23,902 bases of DNA from Prevotella sp. CAG:732 (GTDB taxonomy: Bacteria > Bacteroidota > Bacteroidia > Bacteroidales > Bacteroidaceae): NCBI GenBank assembly GCA_000436035.1, contig FR893264.1, positions 24,031 through 47,932 of the forward strand. Direction: 5' to 3'. The notes beneath the pieces are model-generated. The model made no database searches. It worked only from the letters and a program-made list of their open reading frames with translations, and was not told the DNA's origin. Each line of letters opens with the position of its first letter. Position 1 is the stretch's first letter. A program made the position numbers and the translations under genes. Positions 16,860-23,902 of the stretch are shown here, piece by piece.

Positions 16860-16891
16860 AATATTTGCACATGAATTAATGATATTTGTAC
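16860..16891. promoter_or_regulatory. Direct repeats with 21-bp spacing, candidate operator of the hybrid regulator
   Basis: ATATTTGCAC (16861-16870) and ATATTTGTAC (16882-16891) are direct repeats, nine of ten bases identical, exactly 21 bp apart (two helical turns). They lie about 76 bp upstream of the susC -7 box and 33 bp upstream of the regulator's own -7 box. AraC-type hybrid regulators often bind such direct repeats. Confidence 0.45.
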
Positions 16892-16923
16892 CTTATCTAT
16901 CTCGCCATATCAGATATTTTTTG

Positions 16924-16931
16924 TATTTTTG
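16924..16931 (+). promoter_or_regulatory. -7 box of the hybrid regulator's promoter
   Basis: TATTTTTG matches TAnnTTTG; no clear -33 element is seen. The predicted start near 16938 lies downstream of the upstream-most in-frame ATG (16886), so translation must begin later, at 16982. Confidence 0.5.
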
Positions 16932-16981
16932 CAACGTATTTAAACAACAGAATTCTATACTACATAACATTTAATGCTATT

Positions 16982-19900
16982 ATGATACTATCACTTGAAA
17001 ACAATAAAGACCTAGTCAGCAAATGGAGTATTTTACTTTTTCTCTTGCTGAATGTATCATTTTTCCTAACTTCCCACGCACAACCAAGGTTGCTCAATGC
17101 AGTGTATCCATATCCTTCCGATGAACAGCAATGCTTGCTCATCGACAAGCAAGGATTAATATGGATAGGTTCCAATGCAGGCATCAGGTCATACGATGGC
17201 TATCGCTTCAAGAGCTATCGAAGTGATGCAAACTCTCCTAACATACTCCCAAGCAACATTGTGCTCTGCATGACAGAAGGCAAAGACGATGTATTATGGA
17301 TTGGTACACGAAACGGACTCGTAAGCATGGACAAAAAAAAAGGTACATTTACAACCCACAACCTGCCTGGTGTCAAGAACCGTGTCATCTATGCCCTTTT
17401 TACTTCCCATGACGGCAAGATTTGGATAGGAACAGATGGGGGGGTAACTTGCTATTTACCACAAGAGAAAAGATTCTTCTACTATTCCGCCAAAAACACG
17501 ACCGTGGTTGAGAAAAACGGCAGCAGACATCCACTGCCCAACGATATCAATGCCAAGTCGTTTACAGAAGACAAGGCCGGAAATATCTACATTGGCACTT
17601 GGTCGAAGAATTTATACCGACTAAATGTCAAGAAAAATACAATGTATCAATATGACATCGCAAAAGATGGAGATGCCGGAAACACCTATATGTTGAAAAT
17701 GGATCAGAAAGGCAGACTTTGGATATGTACTTGGGGCAATGGCATCAAATGCATGACCCAGCCACTCAACCAAAAAAATCCAGGCTTCATAGACCTCTAT
17801 CATGGAGATAGAGATTTCTCTATACATTATAATTTAATAGAAGACCCCATATCACATACACTTTGGGTATGTGCTCGCAATGGATTTGGCGTTATCAAGT
17901 CGAACGACATTAAAGCTGGGATAAAATATTATAAATCTATAGACAGCCATCAAGTCACAAATGTCACCGACGTACAAACTGATGGAAAGGGAAATGTATG
18001 GCTACTCACCATGAACAATGGCTTGTATCATGTCTTCACCAAGCCTGCCTTATTCCAAGCACTACCTATTATTCCACAAGATGCCGAGGCAGACCGCATC
18101 AAATCCATCTTCACCATTGACGGCAAGCACATTTGGCTCACCTTGGCCCCAGTAGGACTTGCTTACTATGACGCTCAAAGCCAACAAACCTTATTCGGCA
18201 CAAGCATTCCTTCAGCCGCCAATATCCCCCTAACATCCCTAAATACCCACTATTCAGCCATCACCAGTAATGGAAAGGGCGGAATATGGTTGGCCAACAA
18301 CAGCTTTGGTATCACAGAGTTACAAGATGGAAAGGCAAACATCATAGACAACACTAATAGTAACTTTGTCAAGGACTGCTTTGTCAACACCCTCTATCGC
18401 TCTAGACAAGGTGTCATCTTCATAGGAGAAAAGATGCATCTCAACTATTTACTACCATCGGGCAAGGGATACAACTGCCTACAAGGGGTGGATGTAAGAG
18501 GCATCACAGAAGATCATAACGGCAATATTTGGATAGCTACAGAAAACCTAGGCATTTTGCGCTTACATGGTAATTTCGACAACCCAAAATCCATAAAAGT
18601 AAAGTATTACAATGCACAAAACGGCAACTTTCTCATCAACGACGCCACGAATTGCCTAGAAGATTCCAAGCATCGCCTTTGGGCTATTTCCAATGGCGGA
18701 GGCCTCTTCAGATATAATGCTAAAAACGACCTATTTGAAAGTGTGTACAAAGATTTCCACTGGGACATAGATCGCATTTTCTCCATCATTGAAGACAGCA
18801 ATGGAAATCTGTGGTTCACTACAGACAAAGCCCTTTTCTGCCTACAAGTAAATGATAATGGAGAAGCACAATACACGACCTATACAAGCGAGGACGGACT
18901 GGGTAGTTTGATGTTCCAGACCAACTCTTGCTTCAGAATGGGTGATGAACTATACTTCGGAGCTGGACGCAACTTGATACGCTTCAACTCCAAAACACTC
19001 AATGCTAAAAGGAAAGAAATCAAGCACTCTAACATCATCATCACAGACTTGCTTATTGACGGCAAACGATATAGTGAGCTTGACTCTACCCTAAGAGCCG
19101 ACCTATGCGAGTGTACCCCTCAGTACATGCGCACCCTCACGCTGCCAGCTTCCATCAACAAGTTTGCGATAGAGTTCGCCCTCTTGACCTACACCAATAC
19201 CGACCAATGTAAATACGCCTATTACCTGGAAGGCTACGACAAGGAATGGCACTACATGGACGCTAGTTTGCGACAAGCTACATTTGAGAACCTTCCGTCC
19301 GGCAAATACAAACTACACATCAAAGCTGCAGATAGCTATGGCAAATGGAATGAGATGGCATACACCATCAACATCAAGGTATTGCCACCTTGGTATGCCT
19401 CATGGTGGGCATACATTATATATATAGGTATCCTCTTGGGCATCACATGGATGGTTATCATCTGGTATCGTGAACGCCTGCGCACCAAGAACCGTTTGCA
19501 GATGGCCGTTATATTCACCAATATCACCCATGAGTTGCTCACCCCTCTCACCGTCATCTCTGCCGCAGCCGATAGCATCAAACGTATCGCACCAGACACA
19601 GATTGCCAGACCCATATCATACATGACAACATCAGCCGCTTGACTCGTATGCTCCGACAGATATTGGAGGTAAGGAAAGCACAGGCTGGTAAGTTGCAGC
19701 TCAAGGTGAGCGAAGGAAGACTTGGCAACTTCTGCGCTGAAACCACAGCTAGTCTCATGCCGATGTTCACGGCAAAGAATCTGCACTTCGAGCAAGACAT
19801 CACTTGTATGGACGAGAAGGCGTGGTTTGATACCGACAAAGTGGAGAAGATGCTCTACAACTTGCTCAACAATGCCGTGAAATACACGGAGGCAGGTGGC

Positions 19901-21109
19901 AAGGTGAGCCTCTACGTCAACATCGACGAGGAGCAAGCCACCCTCATTGTGTCAGATACAGGCAGGGGTATCTCCAAGGACAAAATGAAACACCTCTATA
20001 GCCGATTCCTCGATGGTGATTATCGTCAGATGAACACCATAGGAACTGGTATCGGTTTGTCGCTCGTCAACGACCTAGTGAAGCTGCATCATGGCAAGAT
20101 ACATTGCGAGAGCGAGGAAGAAAAAGGAACCACCTTCACCATCACCTTCCCTATCAACAAGGACAGTTACTCAGAGGCAGAGATTCTTCAGCAAGATACA
20201 AACTCAGAGGTTGACAACGTCATCGTAACAACCAACAAAAGTGAGGAGGCGATGGCTACCAGCCAAAACAACAATGACTTCAATGACATCAATGAGACCT
20301 CGAATGGCAAAACTGCTGATGGTGATGAAGACAAGAAGAAGGAATACACCATCCTGCTCGTGGAAGACAATAATGAGTTGCTTACCTTGATGAACAGCCT
20401 ACTATGTACCCACTACCACGTGTTGACTGCTGGCAATGGCGAGAAAGCGCAGAAAGTGATACAGAAATCATCACTCGACGTGGTGGTTACCGACGTGATG
20501 ATGCCAGTGATGGACGGTATCGAACTGACCAAGTGGATCAAGGAGAGCGATGACTACTCGCAGCTGCCAGTGGTGATGCTAACCGCCAAGACGCAAGACA
20601 CCGACCGTAACGAGGGCTATCGTGCAGGCGCCGATGCTTATCTCACCAAACCTTTCAAACTCGAAGACCTGCAACTGCGCATCGACAACCTCATCGCCAA
20701 CCGCCAACGCATCCGTCAGAAGTTCCAGTCACAAACCGATTTTAAGGTAGAAGAACAGCATTACAGCAATCCTGACGAGCTTTTCGTGCAGAGCTGCATC
20801 GACAAGGTAAAGGAGCATATTGACAATAGCGACTACGGCAGAGAACAGTTAGCCGCCGACCTATGTATCAGTAGCAGTACCTTGTACAACAAGCTCCGTG
20901 CTTTGACAGGACAGAACATCACGGGATTCATCACCAGCATTCGCATGAAGGAAGCCTGTCAGATATTGGAGAGAGAGCCATATATCCGTATCAACGAGTT
21001 GGCATATCGTGTAGGATTCAGCACTCCAAGATACTTCTCCCTCTGCTTCAAGAAGGAGTTTGGCATCGGAGTAAAGGAATATGTGGAGCAGAACGTAAAG
21101 CAAGAATAA
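16982..21109 (+). CDS. Hybrid two-component system sensor-regulator (HTCS)
   Basis: Started at the ATG at 16982 the protein has 1375 residues; the in-frame ATG at 16886 lies upstream of the predicted transcription start. An N-terminal hydrophobic segment (about 15-33, ending SHAQ) exports the sensor. I count 14 propeller blades (D-x-x-G-x-x-W-I-G type), i.e. two seven-bladed periplasmic propellers, then a Y_Y_Y domain (Y-L-E-G-Y-D-K-E-W) and one membrane helix (about 809-830). The cytosolic kinase has T-H-E-L-L-T-P-L with His850, an N-box (L-L-N-N-A-V-K-Y) and G-boxes (S-D-T-G-R-G-I, G-T-G-I-G-L). An acidic N/D/E-rich linker leads to the receiver (Asp1171, Lys1223) and an AraC-type HTH at the C-terminus. 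It presumably senses an oligosaccharide in the periplasm and activates susC and the enzyme genes. Homopolymer runs A9 (17333-17341) and G7 (17438-17444) lie in the sensor part. Confidence 0.95.
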   Translation: MILSLENNKDLVSKWSILLFLLLNVSFFLTSHAQPRLLNAVYPYPSDEQQCLLIDKQGLIWIGSNAGIRSYDGYRFKSYRSDANSPNILPSNIVLCMTEGKDDVLWIGTRNGLVSMDKKKGTFTTHNLPGVKNRVIYALFTSHDGKIWIGTDGGVTCYLPQEKRFFYYSAKNTTVVEKNGSRHPLPNDINAKSFTEDKAGNIYIGTWSKNLYRLNVKKNTMYQYDIAKDGDAGNTYMLKMDQKGRLWICTWGNGIKCMTQPLNQKNPGFIDLYHGDRDFSIHYNLIEDPISHTLWVCARNGFGVIKSNDIKAGIKYYKSIDSHQVTNVTDVQTDGKGNVWLLTMNNGLYHVFTKPALFQALPIIPQDAEADRIKSIFTIDGKHIWLTLAPVGLAYYDAQSQQTLFGTSIPSAANIPLTSLNTHYSAITSNGKGGIWLANNSFGITELQDGKANIIDNTNSNFVKDCFVNTLYRSRQGVIFIGEKMHLNYLLPSGKGYNCLQGVDVRGITEDHNGNIWIATENLGILRLHGNFDNPKSIKVKYYNAQNGNFLINDATNCLEDSKHRLWAISNGGGLFRYNAKNDLFESVYKDFHWDIDRIFSIIEDSNGNLWFTTDKALFCLQVNDNGEAQYTTYTSEDGLGSLMFQTNSCFRMGDELYFGAGRNLIRFNSKTLNAKRKEIKHSNIIITDLLIDGKRYSELDSTLRADLCECTPQYMRTLTLPASINKFAIEFALLTYTNTDQCKYAYYLEGYDKEWHYMDASLRQATFENLPSGKYKLHIKAADSYGKWNEMAYTINIKVLPPWYASWWAYIIYIGILLGITWMVIIWYRERLRTKNRLQMAVIFTNITHELLTPLTVISAAADSIKRIAPDTDCQTHIIHDNISRLTRMLRQILEVRKAQAGKLQLKVSEGRLGNFCAETTASLMPMFTAKNLHFEQDITCMDEKAWFDTDKVEKMLYNLLNNAVKYTEAGGKVSLYVNIDEEQATLIVSDTGRGISKDKMKHLYSRFLDGDYRQMNTIGTGIGLSLVNDLVKLHHGKIHCESEEEKGTTFTITFPINKDSYSEAEILQQDTNSEVDNVIVTTNKSEEAMATSQNNNDFNDINETSNGKTADGDEDKKKEYTILLVEDNNELLTLMNSLLCTHYHVLTAGNGEKAQKVIQKSSLDVVVTDVMMPVMDGIELTKWIKESDDYSQLPVVMLTAKTQDTDRNEGYRAGADAYLTKPFKLEDLQLRIDNLIANRQRIRQKFQSQTDFKVEEQHYSNPDELFVQSCIDKVKEHIDNSDYGREQLAADLCISSSTLYNKLRALTGQNITGFITSIRMKEACQILEREPYIRINELAYRVGFSTPRYFSLCFKKEFGIGVKEYVEQNVKQE

Positions 21110-21123
21110 TCTGACGGCATCTC

Positions 21124-21178
21124 CATACGCTGCCGTATGCATAACTTGACAGATACGAGCGCATAACCTCCGGCGCTC
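21124..21178. repeat. Two small hairpins after the hybrid regulator gene
   Basis: CATACG (21124-21129) pairs with CGTATG (21134-21139) around a 4-base loop, and GAGCGC (21157-21162) with GCGCTC (21173-21178) around a 10-base loop. Neither has a T-run, but together they could end or stabilize the regulator transcript. Confidence 0.5.
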
Positions 21179-21215
21179 TGATATTAAACTCGATGCAGCC
21201 CACTGAATAACATAA

Positions 21216-21278
21216 AACACAAGTTATATTCCATGAAATACAAGTTAGGCGCAGCTAAATACAAGTTGTATTCGGCTG
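21216..21278. repeat. Three-copy direct repeat with exact 21-bp period
   Basis: AAYACAAGTT starts at 21216, 21237 and 21258, a constant 21-bp step. The remaining 11 bases of each unit differ. The third copy forms AATACAA-G-TTGTATT (21258-21272), a near-complete palindrome. Read in frame, the units give the seven-residue pattern K-(Y/H)-K-L-x-x-x. Confidence 0.75.
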
Positions 21279-21285
21279 CGCCTAA
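21245..21285. repeat. Long near-perfect hairpin between regulator and GH43 genes
   Basis: TTAGGCGCAGC (21245-21255) pairs perfectly with GCTGCGCCTAA (21275-21285). The loop itself contains the palindrome AATACAA-G-TTGTATT, so 18 of 20 positions can pair. It lies between convergent genes and may block read-through both ways. A 9-bp outer inverted repeat, GCATAACTT (21139-21147) and AAGTTATGC (21284-21292), encloses it. Further palindromes follow: ATGCAG/CTGCAT (21301-21316) and GAGTGCACTC (21375-21384). Confidence 0.7.
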
Positions 21286-21393
21286 GTTATGCGATATAGT
21301 ATGCAGTAGGCTGCATCACCTTTGTCCCTAGGTCGTTTAGCATTTGGCACTAAGGAGAGGAAGGTTATATAGCCGAGTGCACTCTCTCTTGTG

Positions 21394-22443
21394 TTATCTC
21401 CCATCCGTAGGCACCACTCGCTTGATGGTACCATCGGCGTTGAACTCCATCTTGTCGATGCACACCTCACGATGCACGCCAGGCTGATTGTGGAGATACT
21501 CCTTGTTGATACGATGATAGACAATGTACCACTCGTCTGTGCCTGGCTTCTGAATCACGGAGTTATGCGCCGTGCCGTATATCTCGTGCTGAGGGTCTTG
21601 AATCAAGACAATAGGGTCCTTTGCCACCTCGATAGGGCCGAGCGGACTCTTCGATGTACCGTATGCCACATGGTAGTTGGCTGCACCTGTATCATCCACC
21701 GACCACATGAAGTAATACAAGCCATTGCGATAGAACACGTATGGAGCCTCGCGGTAGGCGTAATCCTTCAATGTGCCACCCTTTGGGGTCATCACGGTCA
21801 CCGTCTCGTCCTTGATCTGAGTCATACTAGGTTCGAGTTCCGCACCTGCCATAAAACTGTTGCCCCAATAGAGATATGGCTTTTGGGAAACAGGGTCGAT
21901 GAAGACATCCACGTCGATGAGTTGACCACGGCAGCCCGAATGATTCTTCGCCAAAAGAGGATGACCGAGATCCACGAAAGGTCCCGTAGGAGAATCTGCA
22001 ACAGCCACTCCCATCTGCTTCCTACCATTGTCGTTAGGACGTGCGCTGAAATAGAGATAGTACTTGTAACTACCATCTTTCTGCTTCACCTCGACGGCAG
22101 CAGGAGCCCAAAGATTGCCATTCGCCCAACTGATTTGGTCGCTCTTGGCATCGAGCACCACCCCCTCATTCTGCCACTTCATCTTCTTACCCAGTTTCTT
22201 GGAAGAGAAGGCATGATATTGCCATCCACCCCATCCAGGAGTGCCATCCGTGGTGGAATAGATGTAGTATCGCTTCGTCTTGTGGGAATACAAGATCTCT
22301 GGGTCGGCATGGAAGTCGGGCAAGATAGGATTGCCCTTGCCTGTATAAGAATGGTTGGGTACGGTGGGGGCTTGCGCCAAGGCAGGAAGGCTCCAAGCCA
22401 TCGACACAAACAACAAGCTAACAATTGCTAAGTTCTTCTTCAT
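21394..22443 (-). CDS. GH43-family glycoside hydrolase, secreted
   Basis: This 349-residue protein has a signal peptide (1-23, PALAQ-A) and a single five-bladed propeller domain without an added beta-sandwich. The three acidic residues of GH43 can be placed: D47 in F-H-A-D-P-E-I (general base), D177 in L-I-D-V-D-V-F-I-D (pKa modulator) and E232 in Y-R-E-A-P-Y-V-F (general acid). W-A-N-G-N-L-W-A-P-A (106-115) is also characteristic. Members are mostly alpha-L-arabinofuranosidases, beta-xylosidases or galactosidases; the subfamily cannot be settled here, though the absence of the C-terminal sandwich argues against the beta-xylosidase group that has it. It probably trims arabinose, xylose or galactose from the locus substrate in the periplasm. 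It is convergent to the regulator gene and monocistronic with its own promoter. Confidence 0.92.
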   Translation of the reverse strand: MKKNLAIVSLLFVSMAWSLPALAQAPTVPNHSYTGKGNPILPDFHADPEILYSHKTKRYYIYSTTDGTPGWGGWQYHAFSSKKLGKKMKWQNEGVVLDAKSDQISWANGNLWAPAAVEVKQKDGSYKYYLYFSARPNDNGRKQMGVAVADSPTGPFVDLGHPLLAKNHSGCRGQLIDVDVFIDPVSQKPYLYWGNSFMAGAELEPSMTQIKDETVTVMTPKGGTLKDYAYREAPYVFYRNGLYYFMWSVDDTGAANYHVAYGTSKSPLGPIEVAKDPIVLIQDPQHEIYGTAHNSVIQKPGTDEWYIVYHRINKEYLHNQPGVHREVCIDKMEFNADGTIKRVVPTDGR

Positions 22444-22520
22444 AGGAATATCTTTATTAATACTATAGGTTATGATTCATTTGAAAACATGTTTGTACTT
22501 GATTTGTCATGATGACGTTG

Positions 22521-22554
22521 CAAAAGTAATACTATTTTATCAGATAAAGGACAA
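22521..22554 (-). promoter_or_regulatory. Promoter of the GH43 gene
   Basis: On the minus strand TACTTTTG (22521-22528) matches TAnnTTTG, and TTG (22552-22554) is 23 bases upstream. The predicted leader is about 70 bases. Confidence 0.55.
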
Positions 22555-22592
22555 GAAATCGCTCAAAGTTAAACACGAATCATTAAAAAATG

Positions 22593-22601
22593 TATTTAGG
22601 C
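22593..22601. promoter_or_regulatory. Third copy of TATTTAGGC, upstream of GH43
   Basis: An exact 9-base match to the core at 4329-4337 and 11220-11228, in the same orientation relative to the minus-strand gene. It lies 64 bases upstream of the GH43 -7 box, and just upstream of the divergent HAD promoter. Confidence 0.3.
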
Positions 22602-22625
22602 CTAGCCTTTACCAGTTTTTTTTCT

Positions 22626-22633
22626 TACATTTG
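22626..22633 (+). promoter_or_regulatory. -7 box of the HAD phosphatase promoter
   Basis: TACATTTG matches TAnnTTTG. A T8 run (22616-22623) occupies the spacer, and no TTG is seen at the -33 position. The leader is about 44 bases. Confidence 0.5.
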
Positions 22634-22657
22634 CACCTCGATAAGCAAAGACAAAAG

Positions 22658-22681
22658 ATGGATAGAATCAATTCGTACTAG
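22658..22681 (+). other. Possible 7-codon leader ORF
   Basis: ATG at 22658 encodes MDRINSY and stops (TAG) at 22679-22681, two bases before the HAD start codon at 22684. The spacing would allow translational coupling, but the short length makes chance likely. Confidence 0.2.
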
Positions 22682-22683
22682 AT

Positions 22684-23529
22684 ATGGACAATAACAAGAT
22701 AAACCAAGGGACAGCCAAGCATTTCCCTTTCCGTGCCATCGCCCTCGACCTAGATGGCACACTCACCAACCACGACAAGGTGGTTACTCCTCGCACTCGC
22801 CAAGCCTTGCTCAAGGCTCAAGAGCTAGGTACCGTCATCATCCTCGCCTCTGGTCGCCCCACTTATGGCATCGTACCAGTGGCTGAATGCCTCGAACTGG
22901 AAAAGCGAGGGGGATATATCCTCTCCTACAATGGTGGCAACATCGTGAACGCCAAGACTGGCGAGAAGCTCTTCTCCCAATCCTTGCCCGATGCCGTGAT
23001 ACCTATATTATATAAGTATGCCAAGGAGAAGAACCACGCCTTGCTCGGATATGCCGGCAACGAGATTATCACCGAGATGCCAGATGATCAGTATGTGAAG
23101 GAAGAATCTCGCATCAACAAGATGAACATTCGCAAGGTGGATAACCTCATGGAGACCTTGGAGCCTCATCCTACCAAACTACTCATGACTGGCGACCCTA
23201 CAGATATGCTCAAGGCTGAGGAAGAGTTGGTAGGGATTCTTGGTGAGAAGATGGACATCTTCCGCTCTGCCCCATTTTTTTTGGAGTTGGTGCCAAAGGG
23301 CATTGACAAGGCGCAGTCGCTGCTCCGTCTCTTGGCGAAAATCAACCTCACTCCTGCCGACCTAATGGCGTTCGGAGACGGTTATAACGACCTTAGCATG
23401 CTCAAGCTCGCTGGTGTGGGCGTGGCGATGGCGAATGCTGCCCCTGAGGTGAGAGCCGATGCCGACTATGTGACGCTATCCAATGAGGAAGATGGCGTGG
23501 CAGAGGCTTTGCTGCACTTCGGAATGTAA
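22684..23529 (+). CDS. Cof-type HAD-superfamily (IIB) phosphatase
   Basis: This 281-residue cytosolic protein has all four HAD motifs: I, A-L-D-L-D-G-T-L (D22 nucleophile, D24 acid/base); II, A-S-G-R-P (S56); III, K209 in P-K-G-I-D-K; IV, G-D-G-Y-N-D (231-236, D232 and D236 bind Mg2+). The type IIB cap lies between motifs II and III (about residues 85-200), as in the Cof/YidA group, which dephosphorylates sugar phosphates and other small phosphate esters. The specific substrate is unknown. The extra N-terminal 14 residues before the core (MDNNKINQGTAKHF) are polar and probably flexible. It is divergent from GH43, and ilvA follows after 28 bases, suggesting a shared transcript. Nothing ties it to the glycan locus beyond adjacency. 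Confidence 0.92.
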   Translation: MDNNKINQGTAKHFPFRAIALDLDGTLTNHDKVVTPRTRQALLKAQELGTVIILASGRPTYGIVPVAECLELEKRGGYILSYNGGNIVNAKTGEKLFSQSLPDAVIPILYKYAKEKNHALLGYAGNEIITEMPDDQYVKEESRINKMNIRKVDNLMETLEPHPTKLLMTGDPTDMLKAEEELVGILGEKMDIFRSAPFFLELVPKGIDKAQSLLRLLAKINLTPADLMAFGDGYNDLSMLKLAGVGVAMANAAPEVRADADYVTLSNEEDGVAEALLHFGM

Positions 23530-23557
23530 GAATAAACAAAATAAACAGCAGTTAGAT

Positions 23558-23902
23558 ATGTTACAACTAGACAATTTCTACAAGGCTCGCTTCGTGCTGA
23601 GCAAAGTTATCAGAAAGACTGAGCTGGTTCACACCCCTAGAATCAACCCAGAGAGTGATGTGTATCTGAAGCCAGAGTGCCTTCAGAAGACGGGTTCGTT
23701 CAAGATTCGTGGTGCTTATTATAAGATTTCCCAACTCACCGACGAGGAGAAGGCAAAGGGAGTAATCGCTTGTTCGGCAGGCAACCACGCTCAGGGCGTG
23801 GCTCTCGGCGCTACCGCCATGGGCGTGAAGAGCCTCATCTGCTTGCCAGAGGGTGCGCCTATCAGCAAGGTGGAGGCCACCAAGCGTCTCGGCGCAGAGG
23901 TT
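23558..23902 (+). CDS. ilvA: Threonine ammonia-lyase, N-terminal fragment
   Basis: The 115 codons present run off the right edge. The start ATG (23558) gives M-L-Q-L-D-N-F-Y-K-A. Residues 46-52 carry the PLP-lysine motif T-G-S-F-K-I-R (fold type II), and S-A-G-N-H-A-Q-G-V-A (about 74-83) is the phosphate/substrate loop of threonine and serine dehydratases. The enzyme converts threonine to 2-oxobutanoate and ammonia, the first step of isoleucine synthesis, in the cytosol. Whether it carries a C-terminal ACT domain (isoleucine control) lies outside the window, so a catabolic form cannot be excluded. It begins 28 bases after the HAD gene. Confidence 0.88.
   Translation, partial: MLQLDNFYKARFVLSKVIRKTELVHTPRINPESDVYLKPECLQKTGSFKIRGAYYKISQLTDEEKAKGVIACSAGNHAQGVALGATAMGVKSLICLPEGAPISKVEATKRLGAEV

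Noticed and set aside
21216..21278. Short regularly spaced repeats as a CRISPR array
   Set aside because: The period is only 21 bp with 10-base repeats and 11-base gaps, too short for repeat-spacer units, and no cas gene is present.
21244..21286. GTTAGGC and GCCTAAG resemble integron attC core sites
   Set aside because: The order is the reverse of an attC site (RYYYAAC should come first), there is no integrase gene or cassette array nearby, and a plain hairpin explains the pairing.
21391..22431. Long plus-strand open frame of 346 codons
   Set aside because: It lies fully opposite the GH43 gene, whose catalytic motifs and signal peptide are clear; the plus-strand product matches no domain pattern and is a codon-bias shadow.

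Overview
The window comes from a Bacteroidota chromosome, most likely Prevotella/Segatella (S. copri-like). The evidence is a SusC/SusD pair, a hybrid two-component regulator, promoters of the Bacteroidota type (TTG-N19..23-TAnnTTTG) in place of sigma70 boxes, few Shine-Dalgarno sites, and a C-terminal tail (DLQGRK...GIYIQKGKK) of a kind common in Prevotella secreted proteins. The genus is inferred from style, not from a marker gene.

Left part (1-2280): the first codons of an aspartate ammonia-lyase-like gene; an Nramp metal transporter gene that has lost its middle (TM3-7) in frame; and a divergent pair made of an HxlR-family regulator with an N-terminal cysteine and a small cupin gene, sharing AAGTAACTA half-sites. 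A strong hairpin ends the cupin gene.

Central part (2281-22443): a polysaccharide utilization locus. From a divergent promoter region (about 16693-16981) the minus-strand operon reads susC, susD, a 1371-residue GH128-like multidomain enzyme, a GH115 alpha-glucuronidase and a heparinase II/III-type lyase. The plus strand carries a hybrid two-component system (14 propeller blades, Y_Y_Y, histidine kinase, receiver, AraC HTH), the presumed local sensor-activator. A GH43 enzyme with its own promoter lies convergent to it. The set implies a uronic-acid-decorated glycan, but no GH10/GH5-type endoxylanase is present, so a plain glucuronoxylan locus is not the obvious reading. A 13-bp hairpin follows susD, and the 9-mer TATTTAGGC recurs in three intergenic regions of the locus.

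Between the regulator and GH43 lies a 284-bp non-coding stretch packed with palindromes and a three-copy repeat of exact 21-bp period.

Right part (22626-23902): a Cof-type HAD phosphatase gene and the start of threonine ammonia-lyase (ilvA), probably one transcript; ordinary metabolism outside the locus. No tRNA, rRNA, CRISPR, transposase or phage gene was seen.
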